Source: Pyxidicoccus sp. MSG2
GTDB lineage: Bacteria; Myxococcota; Myxococcia; Myxococcales; Myxococcaceae
Assembly: GCF_026626705.1 (NCBI RefSeq)
Contig: NZ_JAPNKC010000001.1
Coordinates: 7,272,001-7,336,000 of the forward strand
Length of the DNA: 64,000 bases
Direction of reading: 5' to 3'
Below the pieces are notes generated by a model, which was not told the origin of the DNA, searched no databases, and saw only the letters and a list, made by a program, of their open reading frames with translations. Shown in pieces: positions 18,888 to 27,255 of the stretch. The position numbers were made by a program, and so were the translations under genes. Each line of letters starts with the position of its first letter. Position 1 is the stretch's first letter.

Positions 18888-21740
18888 ATGCACGACCCGT
18901 CCCCAGACAGCGCCCTGTCGCGCACTCCGCCGCCCGCCGGGCCGCCCGCTGCCCAGGCGCCCCCGTGGCACGCCCTGCCGCCCGACGCAGTGCTGTCCCA
19001 GGTGGAGAGCGGCCCTCATGGCCTGGCCGAGGGGCAGGCACGCGAGCGGCTGGCGCGCTTCGGGCCGAACGTCATCCAGCGCCAGAAGGGCGAGGGGCCG
19101 CTGAAGCTGCTCTGGCGGCAGGTGAACAGCCCCTTCATCTGGGTGCTCATCGCCTCCGCGGTGCTGGCCATCGCCATGGGCAAGGTGACGGACGGCCTGG
19201 TGGTGGCGGCCGTGGTGGTGCTCAACACCCTCATCGGCTTCGTGCAGGAGTACCGCGCGGGCAAGGCGATTGAAGCCCTCAGCCTCATGGTGCCGGAGAG
19301 TGCCACCGTGCTGCGCGGGGGACAGAAGCAGTCGGTGCCGGCCGCGCAGCTGGTACCCGGGGACGTGGTGGAGCTGGCGTCGGGAGACAAGGTGCCCGCG
19401 GACATGCGGCTGCTCGCGTCGCGCAACCTCCAGGTGGAGGAGGCCGCGCTCACGGGCGAGTCGGTGCCGGCGCAGAAGCATGTGCCCCCGGTGGAGGAGG
19501 CGGCGGAGCTGGGAGACCGGACGAGCCTCGTCTTCGGCGGCACGCTGGTGACGTCCGGCACCGGCTCCGCCGTAGTAGTGGCCACCGGCCATGACACCCA
19601 GCTGGGCCGCATCTCCACGCTGCTGAGCCAGGCCGCGGACCTCCAGACGCCCCTGACGAAGGCGCTGGCCGTCATCGGCAAGTACATCACCGTAGGCATC
19701 CTCGCGGTCTCCGCGGTGCTCCTGGGCGTGGGGCTGTGGCGCGGCTACGAGGTCAGTGAGGCCGTGGTGGTGGCAATCACCCTGGCGGTGGCCGCGATTC
19801 CGGAGGGCCTGCCCGCCATCGTCACCATCGCCCTGGCCATCGGCGTGCAACGCATGGCGGCCCGCCGCGCCGTCATCCGGAAGCTGCCCGCGGTGGAGAC
19901 GCTGGGGAGCACCACCGTCATCTGCTCGGACAAGACGGGCACCCTCACGCGCAACGAGATGACGGTGCAGGCGCTGTGGACGCCGGCGGGCCGCTACTCG
20001 CTCAGCGGCGTGGGCTACGCGCCCACCGGCGAGCTGCGCCGGGACGGCGAGCCCCTGGGCGCGCTGCCCGACGACGTGCGCGAATTGCTGCTGGCTGGCG
20101 CGCTGTGCAACGACGCCGCCCTCCAGGGACGGGGCGAGCGGTGGGAGATGACGGGGGACCCCACCGAGGGCGCGCTGGTGGTGGCGGCGGAGAAGGCCGG
20201 CCTGCGCGTGGACGAGGCGCGCACGAAGCACGCGCGCCTGGACGTCATCCCCTTCGAGTCCGAGCACCAGTTCATGGCCACCCTGCACGACGACGGGCAG
20301 GGGCGCCGGCGCATCCTCCTCAAGGGCGCGCCGGAGGCGGTGCTGTGCCGCTGCGCTCCGCATGACGGCGCCACGCCCGAGGCGGTGCTGGCGGAGGTGG
20401 AGCGACTGGCGCGACAGGGCATGCGCGTGCTCGCGGTGGCGGGCCGCGACGTGCCCGCCTCGCACGCGGGCCTCTCCGAGCAGGACGCGGCCTGCGAGCT
20501 GCGGCTGCTCGGGCTGGAGGGAATGATTGACCCGCCACGCGAGGAGGCCATCGCCGCGGTGCGGGCGTGCCACGAGGCGGGCATCGTGGTGAAGATGATT
20601 ACGGGCGACCACCCGGCGACGGCGGAGGCCATCGGCGCGCAGCTCGGCCTCCAGAAGGAGGGCGCCCCGGGCATCACCGGTGCGCGGCTGGCCACCATCG
20701 ACGACGCGCAGCTCCCCGAGGTGGCCGTGGGGACGAACGTCTTCGCGCGCGTGGCGCCCGAGCACAAGCTGCGGCTGGTGCGGGCGCTCCAGTCGAAGCG
20801 GCACGTGGTGGCCATGACGGGGGACGGGGTGAATGACGCGCCCGCGCTCAAGCAGGCCAACATCGGCGTCGCCATGGGGATTACGGGCACGGCGGTGTCC
20901 AAGGAGGCGGCGGACATCGTGCTCACGGACGACAACTTCGCCTCCATTGCCGCGGCGGTGGAGGAGGGGCGGCGCGTCTATGACAACCTCATCAAGTCCC
21001 TGGCCTTCGTGCTGCCCACCAACCTGGGCCTGGCGCTCATCCTCATGTTCGGCGTGGCCTTCTTCCCCATCCACGACCTCGAGGGGGCGCGGGTGCCGCT
21101 GATGGCCATGCTCCCCACGCAGTTGCTCTGGATAAACCTGGTGGCCACCGTGTCGCTGGCGCTGCCGCTGGCCTTCGAGGCGAAGGAGTCGGACGTCATG
21201 CGCCGGGCACCGAGAGACCCGGACGCCCCGGTGCTCAGCCGCTTCGTGTTGATGCGCACCGGCATGGTGGCGCTGCTGATGGCCGCGGGCGCCATCGGCC
21301 TGTTCCTCTGGGAGTACCAGCGTGAGCTGCCGCACACGGGCCACGCGATGGCGCTCGCCGAGGCCCAGACGATGGCCGTCAACACCGTCATCAGCTTCCA
21401 GATCTTCTACATGCTGATGTGCCGCACCCTCACCGGCTCGCTGCGCAAGGTGGGCCTCTTCAGCAACCGCACCATCTTCGTCGGCGTGGGCGTGCTGGTG
21501 CTCCTGCAGCTGGCCTTCATGTACGTGCCCTTCATGCAGCGGGTGTTCGGCTCCGCGCCGCTGACGTTGGAGGCCATCGGCCTGTCCGTCCTGCTGGGCG
21601 CGGTGGTGCTGCCGGTGGTGGGCCTGGAGAAGTGGCTGCTCCAGCGCAGCGGCACCGAGGTGGTGAAGCAGGTGCACCGCGACAAGGACAAGAAGGAGGA
21701 GCCACCGCGCCCGGGGCCTCGCGAGCGGCTGCCCGCGTAG
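18888..21740 (+). CDS. P-type cation-transporting ATPase (P2, CtpF/Ca-type)
   Basis: 950 residues from the ATG at 18888, preceded by GAGGAGGAG; the earlier in-frame extension has no family similarity. All core motifs are present: phosphorylation site CSDKTGTLTRNE (Asp348), PEGLP in TM4 (about 305), MITGDHPATA and MTGDGVNDAPALK (about 644). The N-terminal cation ATPase segment PNVIQRQKGEGPL is typical of P2-type pumps. The TM6 region NLVATVSLALPLAFE resembles bacterial CtpF-like pumps more than heavy-metal ATPases, so Ca2+ or another hard cation is most likely. Located in the inner membrane. It stands alone and ends three bases from the opposing DUF547 gene. Confidence 0.93.
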   Translation: MHDPSPDSALSRTPPPAGPPAAQAPPWHALPPDAVLSQVESGPHGLAEGQARERLARFGPNVIQRQKGEGPLKLLWRQVNSPFIWVLIASAVLAIAMGKVTDGLVVAAVVVLNTLIGFVQEYRAGKAIEALSLMVPESATVLRGGQKQSVPAAQLVPGDVVELASGDKVPADMRLLASRNLQVEEAALTGESVPAQKHVPPVEEAAELGDRTSLVFGGTLVTSGTGSAVVVATGHDTQLGRISTLLSQAADLQTPLTKALAVIGKYITVGILAVSAVLLGVGLWRGYEVSEAVVVAITLAVAAIPEGLPAIVTIALAIGVQRMAARRAVIRKLPAVETLGSTTVICSDKTGTLTRNEMTVQALWTPAGRYSLSGVGYAPTGELRRDGEPLGALPDDVRELLLAGALCNDAALQGRGERWEMTGDPTEGALVVAAEKAGLRVDEARTKHARLDVIPFESEHQFMATLHDDGQGRRRILLKGAPEAVLCRCAPHDGATPEAVLAEVERLARQGMRVLAVAGRDVPASHAGLSEQDAACELRLLGLEGMIDPPREEAIAAVRACHEAGIVVKMITGDHPATAEAIGAQLGLQKEGAPGITGARLATIDDAQLPEVAVGTNVFARVAPEHKLRLVRALQSKRHVVAMTGDGVNDAPALKQANIGVAMGITGTAVSKEAADIVLTDDNFASIAAAVEEGRRVYDNLIKSLAFVLPTNLGLALILMFGVAFFPIHDLEGARVPLMAMLPTQLLWINLVATVSLALPLAFEAKESDVMRRAPRDPDAPVLSRFVLMRTGMVALLMAAGAIGLFLWEYQRELPHTGHAMALAEAQTMAVNTVISFQIFYMLMCRTLTGSLRKVGLFSNRTIFVGVGVLVLLQLAFMYVPFMQRVFGSAPLTLEAIGLSVLLGAVVLPVVGLEKWLLQRSGTEVVKQVHRDKDKKEEPPRPGPRERLPA

Positions 21741-21743
21741 CGT

Positions 21744-22640
21744 CTACGGACGGGGCTCGCGGGCGGCGGCGTCCGGGAGCGTCCAGTCCTCCGGCGTGTA
21801 GACGATGTGGCAGCGGTCCAGCCGGGGGCCGCAGGCGCGGTCCAAGTCACTCCGCGTGGCGCAGCCGGGCCGCTCCTCGCAGGTGTCCGGCAGGAAGGCC
21901 CAGACGAACTGGAGCACGTTGCCGCCGCGCCCCTCCGGCAGCGCGCGGAGGAAGTCGTCGCGGTACGTTTCGAACAGGCGCGCCAGGTGGACGGTGTCGC
22001 CGTCCAACTCCACGTGGCGCTTGTCGGCCATGAAGCGGCGGCTGGCGTCGTTGAGCTGGGCGTCCAGGTACTCCGGCTGGAAGTGGGAGCCGTCCAGCCG
22101 GGGGCCGCCGCGCGCGCCCTGGAAGAGGGCGAAGTGGATGCGCGGGTCGGCGAACTCGGTGCGCAGCACGCGGCTCTCCAGCGCCCACAGTGTCAGCCGC
22201 TCGCCGCCCACCGGCCAGGCGCGGCCCCAGAAGAAGCGCCCCAGCCAGGGCTGGCGGACGCTCTCCAGATAGGGGTAGCCGTCCACCACCTGCTGGAGGA
22301 CGAGCGCGTTGTAGGTGTTGAGCCAGTAGGCGAGCGCGTCCTCGGAGGTGGGGAAGACGTCCGGCCGATTGTGGGGCGAGAAGGAGGCCAGCGACTCGAC
22401 GAAGCCGTCCAGCACCTTCCGCTCGCGGCCCACCGATGCGAAGTCCACGTCGCCGTCCGGCCGCACGTGCCGCAGCACCTGCTCATACCCGCTGTAGTGG
22501 AAGGGCTCCGACGCCGCTGGCACCCGCGCGGGCAGCAGGCCTTGCACGTGCAGCGCCGCGGTGGCGACCCCCAGGGCCGTCACGGCGAAGAGCAGGGCGG
22601 GCACCCGGAGGCGGCGCAGGAGCGAGGGCGGAGCGTCCAC
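21744..22640 (-). CDS. DUF547 domain protein with N-terminal membrane anchor
   Basis: 298 residues from a GTG at 22640 with GGGG just upstream. One hydrophobic segment at about residues 11-32 (LRVPALLFAVTALGVATAAL) acts as signal anchor. The rest is DUF547: DALAYWLNTYNALVLQQVVD, then HFALFQGARGGPRLDGSHF and a C-terminal helix set. DUF547 proteins are periplasmic or surface proteins of unknown activity, proposed to be related to transglutaminase-like folds. In many members the middle motif is GARGCP; here the Cys is replaced (GARGGP). Convergent with the P-type ATPase gene, with only three bases between the stops. Confidence 0.85.
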   Translation of the reverse strand: MDAPPSLLRRLRVPALLFAVTALGVATAALHVQGLLPARVPAASEPFHYSGYEQVLRHVRPDGDVDFASVGRERKVLDGFVESLASFSPHNRPDVFPTSEDALAYWLNTYNALVLQQVVDGYPYLESVRQPWLGRFFWGRAWPVGGERLTLWALESRVLRTEFADPRIHFALFQGARGGPRLDGSHFQPEYLDAQLNDASRRFMADKRHVELDGDTVHLARLFETYRDDFLRALPEGRGGNVLQFVWAFLPDTCEERPGCATRSDLDRACGPRLDRCHIVYTPEDWTLPDAAAREPRP

Positions 22641-22741
22641 GGCGCCCCATCATAGACCAGGGCCCCGGGGGCCGCTGGCAGGGGAGGGTTGACCGGATGG
22701 CAGGCCCCCATTGCGGAAGCACCGGCTACGACGCAGGTCGC

Positions 22742-22747
22742 TATACT
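22742..22747 (+). promoter_or_regulatory. Strong -10 element placing the transcript start at the Rieske gene's ATG
   Basis: TATACT lies 9 bases before the ATG at 22757. A start site 6-7 bases downstream of the -10 would leave an mRNA leader of only two or three bases. No ribosome site is present before the ATG. Both facts point to a leaderless transcript. No good -35 is seen at 16-18 bases. Confidence 0.5.
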
Positions 22748-22756
22748 CGGGGCGTC

Positions 22757-23800
22757 ATGGTGCCCTCGCCCGACGTCATCCGTCACTTCCACCCCGTGCT
22801 CCCCGCCCGCTCGCTCGGCAAGAAGCCCGTGCGCGTGGAGGTGGCCGGCCGTGCCTATGCCCTCTTCCGGGACGCGTCGGGGAAGCCCGCCGCGCTCGCG
22901 GACGCCTGTCCCCACCGCTTCGCGCCCCTGTCGAAGGGGCAGGTGCGCGCGGACGGCCGGCTCCAGTGCCCGTACCACGGCTGGCGCTTCGACGCGGAGG
23001 GCAGGGGCGCCAACCCCAGCCAGCCGGACTTGCGCCACTGCGACACGCGCAGCTTCCAGGTGGTGGAGCGCCACGACTACCTCTGGCTGGCCGAGCGGGA
23101 CACGCCGCTGTCCGCGATGCCCGACATGGAGGCCGACGAGTACGTCTATGGCGGGGCCTTCTCCCATGTGTTCGAGGCGCCGCTGCACGTGTCGCTCGAC
23201 AACTTCAGCGAGGACGAGCACACGCCCTACGTCCACACCCGCCTGGGCTGGGACGACCCGCGCGCGGACCAGGTGGAGTTCGAGGCGCACAACTTCGACG
23301 ACCGCACCGAGGTGCACTACCGCGCGCCCCAGCGCGCCGCGCTCCTCATGAAGGTGCTCGGCGTGCGCGACGGGGACTTCTTCCAGAACGACTGGGTGAC
23401 GCGCTTCGACCCGGTGCGCAGCCGGTACACCGTGAGTTGGGTGTCACCCACGGGCAAGCAGCGGCCATTCATCACCCGCGCCAACATCTTCTTCGTGCCG
23501 GAGACGGCGACCACCACGCGCCTGCACGCCTTCTCGTTCCTCAAGTGCGTGGTGCCCGCGATGCGCCCGCTGCTGCCCGTGGCGGCCCGCGCGGCGGCCG
23601 CGCTGACGTGGTGGGAGGTGCGCGACGACGCGCGCTTCATCCCCACCGTCGCGGACACGCCCTACAGCCACAAGGGCATGCGGCTGGACAAGTACGACAA
23701 GCCGCTCGTCCACCAGCGCAGGCTCATGGAGCGCATCTACTACCGCACCGGACCCAGCGTGGCGGCGGTGCCGCTCGCGCGCGAGGCGTCCAGCGGCTGA
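22757..23800 (+). CDS. Rieske [2Fe-2S] non-heme iron oxygenase, large-subunit type
   Basis: 347 residues. The Rieske cluster ligands are Cys51-x-His53 (CPHRF) and Cys71-x2-His74 (CPYHGWRF). The mononuclear iron site is in LDNFSEDEHTPYVHT, matching the family's D-x2-H-x4-H arrangement. The size and C-terminal catalytic domain match the VanA/PobA-like group of ring hydroxylases and O-demethylases. It needs an electron-transfer reductase, which is not encoded nearby. The ATG at 22757 is chosen because the -10 TATACT sits just upstream and the Rieske domain begins soon after; longer in-frame starts would lie upstream of that promoter. Confidence 0.92.
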   Translation: MVPSPDVIRHFHPVLPARSLGKKPVRVEVAGRAYALFRDASGKPAALADACPHRFAPLSKGQVRADGRLQCPYHGWRFDAEGRGANPSQPDLRHCDTRSFQVVERHDYLWLAERDTPLSAMPDMEADEYVYGGAFSHVFEAPLHVSLDNFSEDEHTPYVHTRLGWDDPRADQVEFEAHNFDDRTEVHYRAPQRAALLMKVLGVRDGDFFQNDWVTRFDPVRSRYTVSWVSPTGKQRPFITRANIFFVPETATTTRLHAFSFLKCVVPAMRPLLPVAARAAAALTWWEVRDDARFIPTVADTPYSHKGMRLDKYDKPLVHQRRLMERIYYRTGPSVAAVPLAREASSG

Positions 23801-23812
23801 AGACGGTGGCCG

Positions 23813-24031
23813 TCAGTGCACGGAGGGCGCGGGCTCCTGGTAGGGCGTCGCCGTGCCGGCGATGCCCGCGCGGGCCTCCCAGGCGTTGCAGCCGCTGTTG
23901 CCGGAGACCTCGAGCTCGAACTCCGCCAGTTCCGGCTGCATGCACCGGCTCGTCTCGTCGCTGCCCGGCTGGGGATGGTGGCTGTCGAAGTACTTGCAGC
24001 CCTTGCAGTTCCCCCACTGTCCGTCCGCCAT
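23813..24031 (-). CDS. Small four-cysteine protein, possible metal-binding
   Basis: 72 residues from an ATG at 24031 with GAGGAG 7 bases upstream. It contains WGNCKGCKYFDSHH near the N-terminus, then single Cys residues in SRCMQPEL and GNSGCNAWE. The CxxC pair plus two later Cys residues (and a nearby HH) could bind zinc or an iron-sulfur cluster. No signal peptide is seen, so it is probably cytoplasmic. I do not recognise a named family. It stops 12 bases from the convergent Rieske gene; it could instead be a late gene of the TolC transcript, though a hairpin separates them. Confidence 0.7.
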   Translation of the reverse strand: MADGQWGNCKGCKYFDSHHPQPGSDETSRCMQPELAEFELEVSGNSGCNAWEARAGIAGTATPYQEPAPSVH

Positions 24032-24125
24032 GACGTGCTCCTCGGGAAAGGGTGGATGCCTCTCCCCCGAGGGTGGGGCTGGTGGTGGGCGCTCACAAGC
24101 GCCGCTCGCCACCCGCGCTCCAGGG

Positions 24126-24163
24126 CAGGCGGCCCGGCGCCCGGGAATGGGCGCCGGGGCCTG
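24126..24163 (-). terminator. Hairpin terminator after the TolC-family gene
   Basis: Perfect 10-bp stem CCCGGCGCCC (24133-24142) / GGGCGCCGGG (24149-24158) with a 6-base loop, extended by CAGGC (24126-24130) and GCCTG (24159-24163) around a 2-base bulge. It starts 13 bases past the TolC stop on the minus strand. Confidence 0.55.
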
Positions 24164-24175
24164 CAACCCCGATGA

Positions 24176-25600
24176 CTACGGCTGGGGCGCCGGCTGCTGC
24201 GCGGGCTGCTCCGGCTGCGGCTGCGCGGGCTGCTCCAGCTGCTGCGGCATCGTCTGCCCCGGCAGCGGCTGCAGGTGCGGCGGCACCGCGTCCGGGTCCT
24301 TCAGGTCCGAGTCCAGCGCGCGGGCCTCGAAGGCGCCCACGGAGCGCAAGAGGCGCAGCGCCGCGAGGGACGACTGGAGGCGCTCGTTGACGAGGCCAAT
24401 CTCCGCGCTGGTGAGCGCGGTGTTGGCGTCGGCGACCTCCAGGTAGGTGGCCACGCCGGCCTTGAAGGAGACGTCGGTGAGGCGCTGGGACTCGCGCGCC
24501 AGCTCCACCGTCTGCTCCGCCTTGAGGCGGTTGGCCAGGGCGCTCGCCAGGTCCAGCTGCGAGCGCTTCACGTCCTCGCGCGCGGTCAGCTCGGCCTTGC
24601 GCTGGTTGGCCAGGCTCTCCGCGATGCGGGCGGAGGCCTCGGTGAGGTTGGCCTCGCGCAGGCCGCCGTCCCACAGCGTCCAGGACGCCGCGAAGGTGAT
24701 GAGCCAGGTGTCGGACTGGCCGGTGAAGCCGCCCGAGTTGGCGATGCGGTACGCGCCGTTGACGCCCACCGTGGGCAGGTAGGCCAGCCACGCGCCCAGC
24801 TTGTTGGTGCGCGCCAGCTCCACCGTCTCACGCGAGGCGGCCACGTCCGCGCGCTGCTCGAGCGAGCGCTGATAGAGCTGGTCCGGGTCCGTCTTCACGG
24901 GCACCTCCGGCTCGGGCGGCGGGGCCACGTCGAAGTCGGCGTCGTCGAACGCCAGCAGGGTGGCGAGCACCAGCCGGGCGGAGGCGTACGCGTTCTGCGC
25001 GCGGATGAGGTCCTGCTCGGCGCGGGACAAATCCTGCTCGGCGCGCAGCTGCGCCACGCGCGTCACCGTGCCGGCCTCGAAGCGCACGCGGGTGTCCTTG
25101 GCGCGCGCCGCGTTGAGCTCCACCAGCCGCTCCTGCACATTCACGGCCTTCCCCTGCGCCGCGGCGCCGTAGTACGCCTGCGCCACGCCGAAGAGGATTT
25201 CGCGCCGCGCCTGCTCCACGTTCAGCGCCGCCACGCGCTCGGACTTGTAGGCGGCGGAGATGCCCGCCCACAGCTGCGGGGCGATGATGGCCTGGCGCAG
25301 TTCAATCTGCGCCTGGCGCTGCACCAGCGGCTGGATGGTGATGGGCACCGGGGCGATGGGGCCCGGAGGAATGATGGCCGCATCCGAGTTGCGGATGATG
25401 GCGCCGCTGGCGGTGATGGTGGGCAGGTAACCCGCCCAGGCCTTGCGCGACGCGGTGTCCGCCTGCTCCAGGCGGGCCTGCGCGGCCTTCAGGTCCAGGT
25501 TCTCCTTGCGGGCCCGGGAGAGCGCGTCCTCCAGGGTCAATACGGGCGGCGGTGCCGCGGCCAGGGTGGCCGCCAGGGTCAGCGCCAGAAGTGAGCTCAT
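24176..25600 (-). CDS. TolC-family outer membrane efflux protein
   Basis: 474 residues with a signal peptide (MSSLLALTLAATLAAAPPPV). Two OEP repeats are visible, each beginning with a long amphipathic helix: LTLEDALSRARKENLDLKAA near the N-terminus, and a second copy about 200 residues later. The helix blocks are rich in Ala/Arg/Glu as in TolC coiled-coil tunnels. The C-terminal tail is Pro/Gln-rich (PQPEQPAQQPAPQP). It forms the outer-membrane channel of a tripartite pump, but no inner-membrane pump or adaptor gene is adjacent. It is divergent from a MarR regulator, whose likely operator lies between this gene's -35 and -10. A GAGGAGG ribosome site precedes the ATG. Confidence 0.92.
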   Translation of the reverse strand: MSSLLALTLAATLAAAPPPVLTLEDALSRARKENLDLKAAQARLEQADTASRKAWAGYLPTITASGAIIRNSDAAIIPPGPIAPVPITIQPLVQRQAQIELRQAIIAPQLWAGISAAYKSERVAALNVEQARREILFGVAQAYYGAAAQGKAVNVQERLVELNAARAKDTRVRFEAGTVTRVAQLRAEQDLSRAEQDLIRAQNAYASARLVLATLLAFDDADFDVAPPPEPEVPVKTDPDQLYQRSLEQRADVAASRETVELARTNKLGAWLAYLPTVGVNGAYRIANSGGFTGQSDTWLITFAASWTLWDGGLREANLTEASARIAESLANQRKAELTAREDVKRSQLDLASALANRLKAEQTVELARESQRLTDVSFKAGVATYLEVADANTALTSAEIGLVNERLQSSLAALRLLRSVGAFEARALDSDLKDPDAVPPHLQPLPGQTMPQQLEQPAQPQPEQPAQQPAPQP

Positions 25601-25913
25601 ACCGCCTCTACCTCCTCAAGGGCCCGCGCCGGCGCGAGCCATGACGTCCAAATGGACTTGCTACGGGTTGTCTCTGCACTGCGAGCGCCCGGACTACTCA
25701 CCCGGGTGCCCCGGAATCGACAGGAAATCAGCGGTGCGCACCGTGCAGGGGCTAATAGGACTCATCCGCGGCACGGTCACCCGACCTCCTGTCCCTCCAG
25801 GGCCCGGGACGCATAGGCCAGGGCGTCCGAAATTGGAAGCTCCGGAATGTATTAATCGTCAAAGGTTGATGAAGTCAATTGTTTAGGTGCTCGTGGGGAA
25901 TTACATTGAGGGC
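25601..25913. other. Divergent intergenic region between TolC-family and MarR genes
   Basis: 313 bases without a gene. The part nearest the MarR gene (about 25845-25885) is a sharp AT-rich island holding the promoter and operator described separately. The remaining roughly 240 bases would be the TolC 5-prime leader; I see no riboswitch-like or conserved structure in it. Confidence 0.6.
25851..25878 (-). promoter_or_regulatory. TolC-gene promoter with palindromic (MarR) operator in the spacer
   Basis: Read on the minus strand: -35 TTGACT (25878-25873), 16-base spacer, -10 ATTAAT (25856-25851). The spacer contains the near-perfect palindrome CGTCAA - AGG - TTGATG (25857-25871, five of six pairs match). 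An operator wedged between -35 and -10 is the usual position for MarR-type repression, and the MarR gene is divergent beside it. The link is inferred. Confidence 0.6.
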
Positions 25914-26405
25914 ATGAGCAGCGAGCACCTGGAGCGGAAGACGAGGCCGGCGGACTCGCGTCGACGGAGCGAGCCCGCCATGGAGCCGGAGGAGCAGGAC
26001 CTGCCACGCCAGGCGTGGGCGTTCCTCTTCGAGTTGATGCACGCGCACATGCGCAACTTCCCGGCGCTGGCGGCGGAGTTCGAGCTGTCGCCGGTGCAGG
26101 CGCACGTGCTGCGGCAGCTCGGCGAGGCCCCGCTGGCGATGAGCACCCTGGCCAACTACCTGTCCTGCGACGCGTCCAACGTGACGGGGCTGGTGGACCG
26201 GATGGAGGCGCGGGGGCTGGTGGAGCGGCGCAGCTCCGAGCAGGACCGGCGGGTGAAGATGCTGGTGCTGACGGAGGCGGGCGCGGCCCTGCGCGAGCGA
26301 CTGCTGGCGCGCATGGCCGAGCCGCCCGAGGCCATCGCCGCGATGGGCGACGAGGACCTGCGCGCCCTGCGCGACATCATGCGCCGGGCACTGAAGCCGC
26401 AGTGA
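25914..26405 (+). CDS. MarR-family transcriptional regulator
   Basis: About 163 residues from the ATG at 25914 (a GTG at 25887 and an ATG at 25980 are alternatives). The winged helix is clear: LSPVQAHVLRQLGEAPLAMS, LANYLSCDASNVTGLVDRME, then a wing GLVERRSSEQDRRVKMLVLT. The DRR in the wing is a MarR hallmark. These dimers usually repress a neighbouring efflux or stress gene and release DNA on ligand binding. The probable target is the divergent TolC-family gene, via the CGTCAA-AGG-TTGATG site. A hairpin terminator follows, shared with the convergent tonB operon. Confidence 0.92.
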   Translation: MSSEHLERKTRPADSRRRSEPAMEPEEQDLPRQAWAFLFELMHAHMRNFPALAAEFELSPVQAHVLRQLGEAPLAMSTLANYLSCDASNVTGLVDRMEARGLVERRSSEQDRRVKMLVLTEAGAALRERLLARMAEPPEAIAAMGDEDLRALRDIMRRALKPQ

Positions 26406-26413
26406 GCAGGCAG

Positions 26414-26446
26414 GCGGCCACGCTCCCCGGGAGGGAGCGCGGCCGC
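26414..26446. terminator. Bidirectional hairpin between marR-like and tonB genes
   Basis: GCGGCC-a-CGCTCCC (26414-26427) pairs with GGGAGCG-c-GGCCGC (26433-26446), 13 pairs around one mismatch, loop of 5. It fills the gap between two convergent stops, so it can serve both strands. Confidence 0.65.
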
Positions 26447-26447
26447 T

Positions 26448-27239
26448 TCAGTCCAGCAGAAAGGTGTACGAGTACTTCATCTCCGTGGAGACGGCCTCGC
26501 CGCCCTTGATGGCGGGCTTGAAGCGGAAGCGCCTGATGGCGTCTCTCGCCGCTTCGTTGAGGCCGTAGCCCGGGCCGTTGAGAATCTTCGCGGCCACCAC
26601 CTTGCCCTCGTTGTCGATGGTGATGGACAGCGTCACCGTGCCCTCGACACCGGCGCGGCGGGCCTCCTCCGGGTAGGGAATCTTCACCTCGGAGGCCACG
26701 GTGGGCTCGGAGTCCACCTGGTAGATGGGCGTGTACTTGGGCGCGGAGTACCCCTTCACCTCCTTGGGGTCCTTCGCGGTGCGGTCCACCCGGCCGTAGG
26801 ACGTGTTGCCCACGGGCGCGGCGAAGGTGCCGGCGCTGGTGGTGGACGACATCGTCATGCCCACCACGAGCGGCGGCGGCTTCGCCTGCGGCTCCGGCGG
26901 GGGCGTGTTGTTGGGGGGCGGCGGGGCCTCCACGGGCGGCGGCGGCTTGGGGGCCTCGGCCACCTTGATGGGCGGAGGCTTCACCGGCTTCACCTTGGGC
27001 GGAGGCGGCTTGGGCTCCTCCTTCTTCTCCTCGGGAGGAGGCGGCGGGGGCGGCTTCTGCACCTCCACCATGACCAGTTCCACCGGACGCTGGGCGACGG
27101 GGCGGGGCCGGTCCGCGATGCGGGCGAGCATCCAGAAGCCGCCGGCGTGCAGCACCAGCGACACGAGCAGGAAGGCGACCACCGCGGTCTGCGTGCGGCG
27201 GGGAGGCAATGACGAGCTGTCGAGGACCGCCTGGCTCAT
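26448..27239 (-). CDS. tonB: TonB-family energy transducer
   Basis: 263 residues in the classical TonB layout: an N-terminal inner-membrane helix (about 17-40, VVAFLLVSLVLHAGGFWMLA), a long Pro/Lys/Glu-rich periplasm-spanning region (about 60-120 with runs of Pro and KKEEPKPPPP), and a C-terminal TonB domain with YPEEARRAGVEGTVTLSITI and ILNGPGYGLNEAARDAIRRF. It transmits proton-motive energy from ExbB/ExbD to outer-membrane receptors. It is the last gene of a tight exbB-exbD-tonB operon. No TonB-dependent receptor is encoded in the window; the divergent secreted repeat protein is a possible partner only by position. Confidence 0.95.
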   Translation of the reverse strand: MSQAVLDSSSLPPRRTQTAVVAFLLVSLVLHAGGFWMLARIADRPRPVAQRPVELVMVEVQKPPPPPPPEEKKEEPKPPPPKVKPVKPPPIKVAEAPKPPPPVEAPPPPNNTPPPEPQAKPPPLVVGMTMSSTTSAGTFAAPVGNTSYGRVDRTAKDPKEVKGYSAPKYTPIYQVDSEPTVASEVKIPYPEEARRAGVEGTVTLSITIDNEGKVVAAKILNGPGYGLNEAARDAIRRFRFKPAIKGGEAVSTEMKYSYTFLLD

Positions 27240-27255
27240 GGGGTGACGTCTCGCT

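Noticed and set aside
18858..21677. Very long open frame antisense to the P-type ATPase gene
   Set aside because: The His/Arg/Gln-rich product has no domain similarity; it is a GC-skewed shadow of the real gene, as are similar long antisense frames elsewhere.
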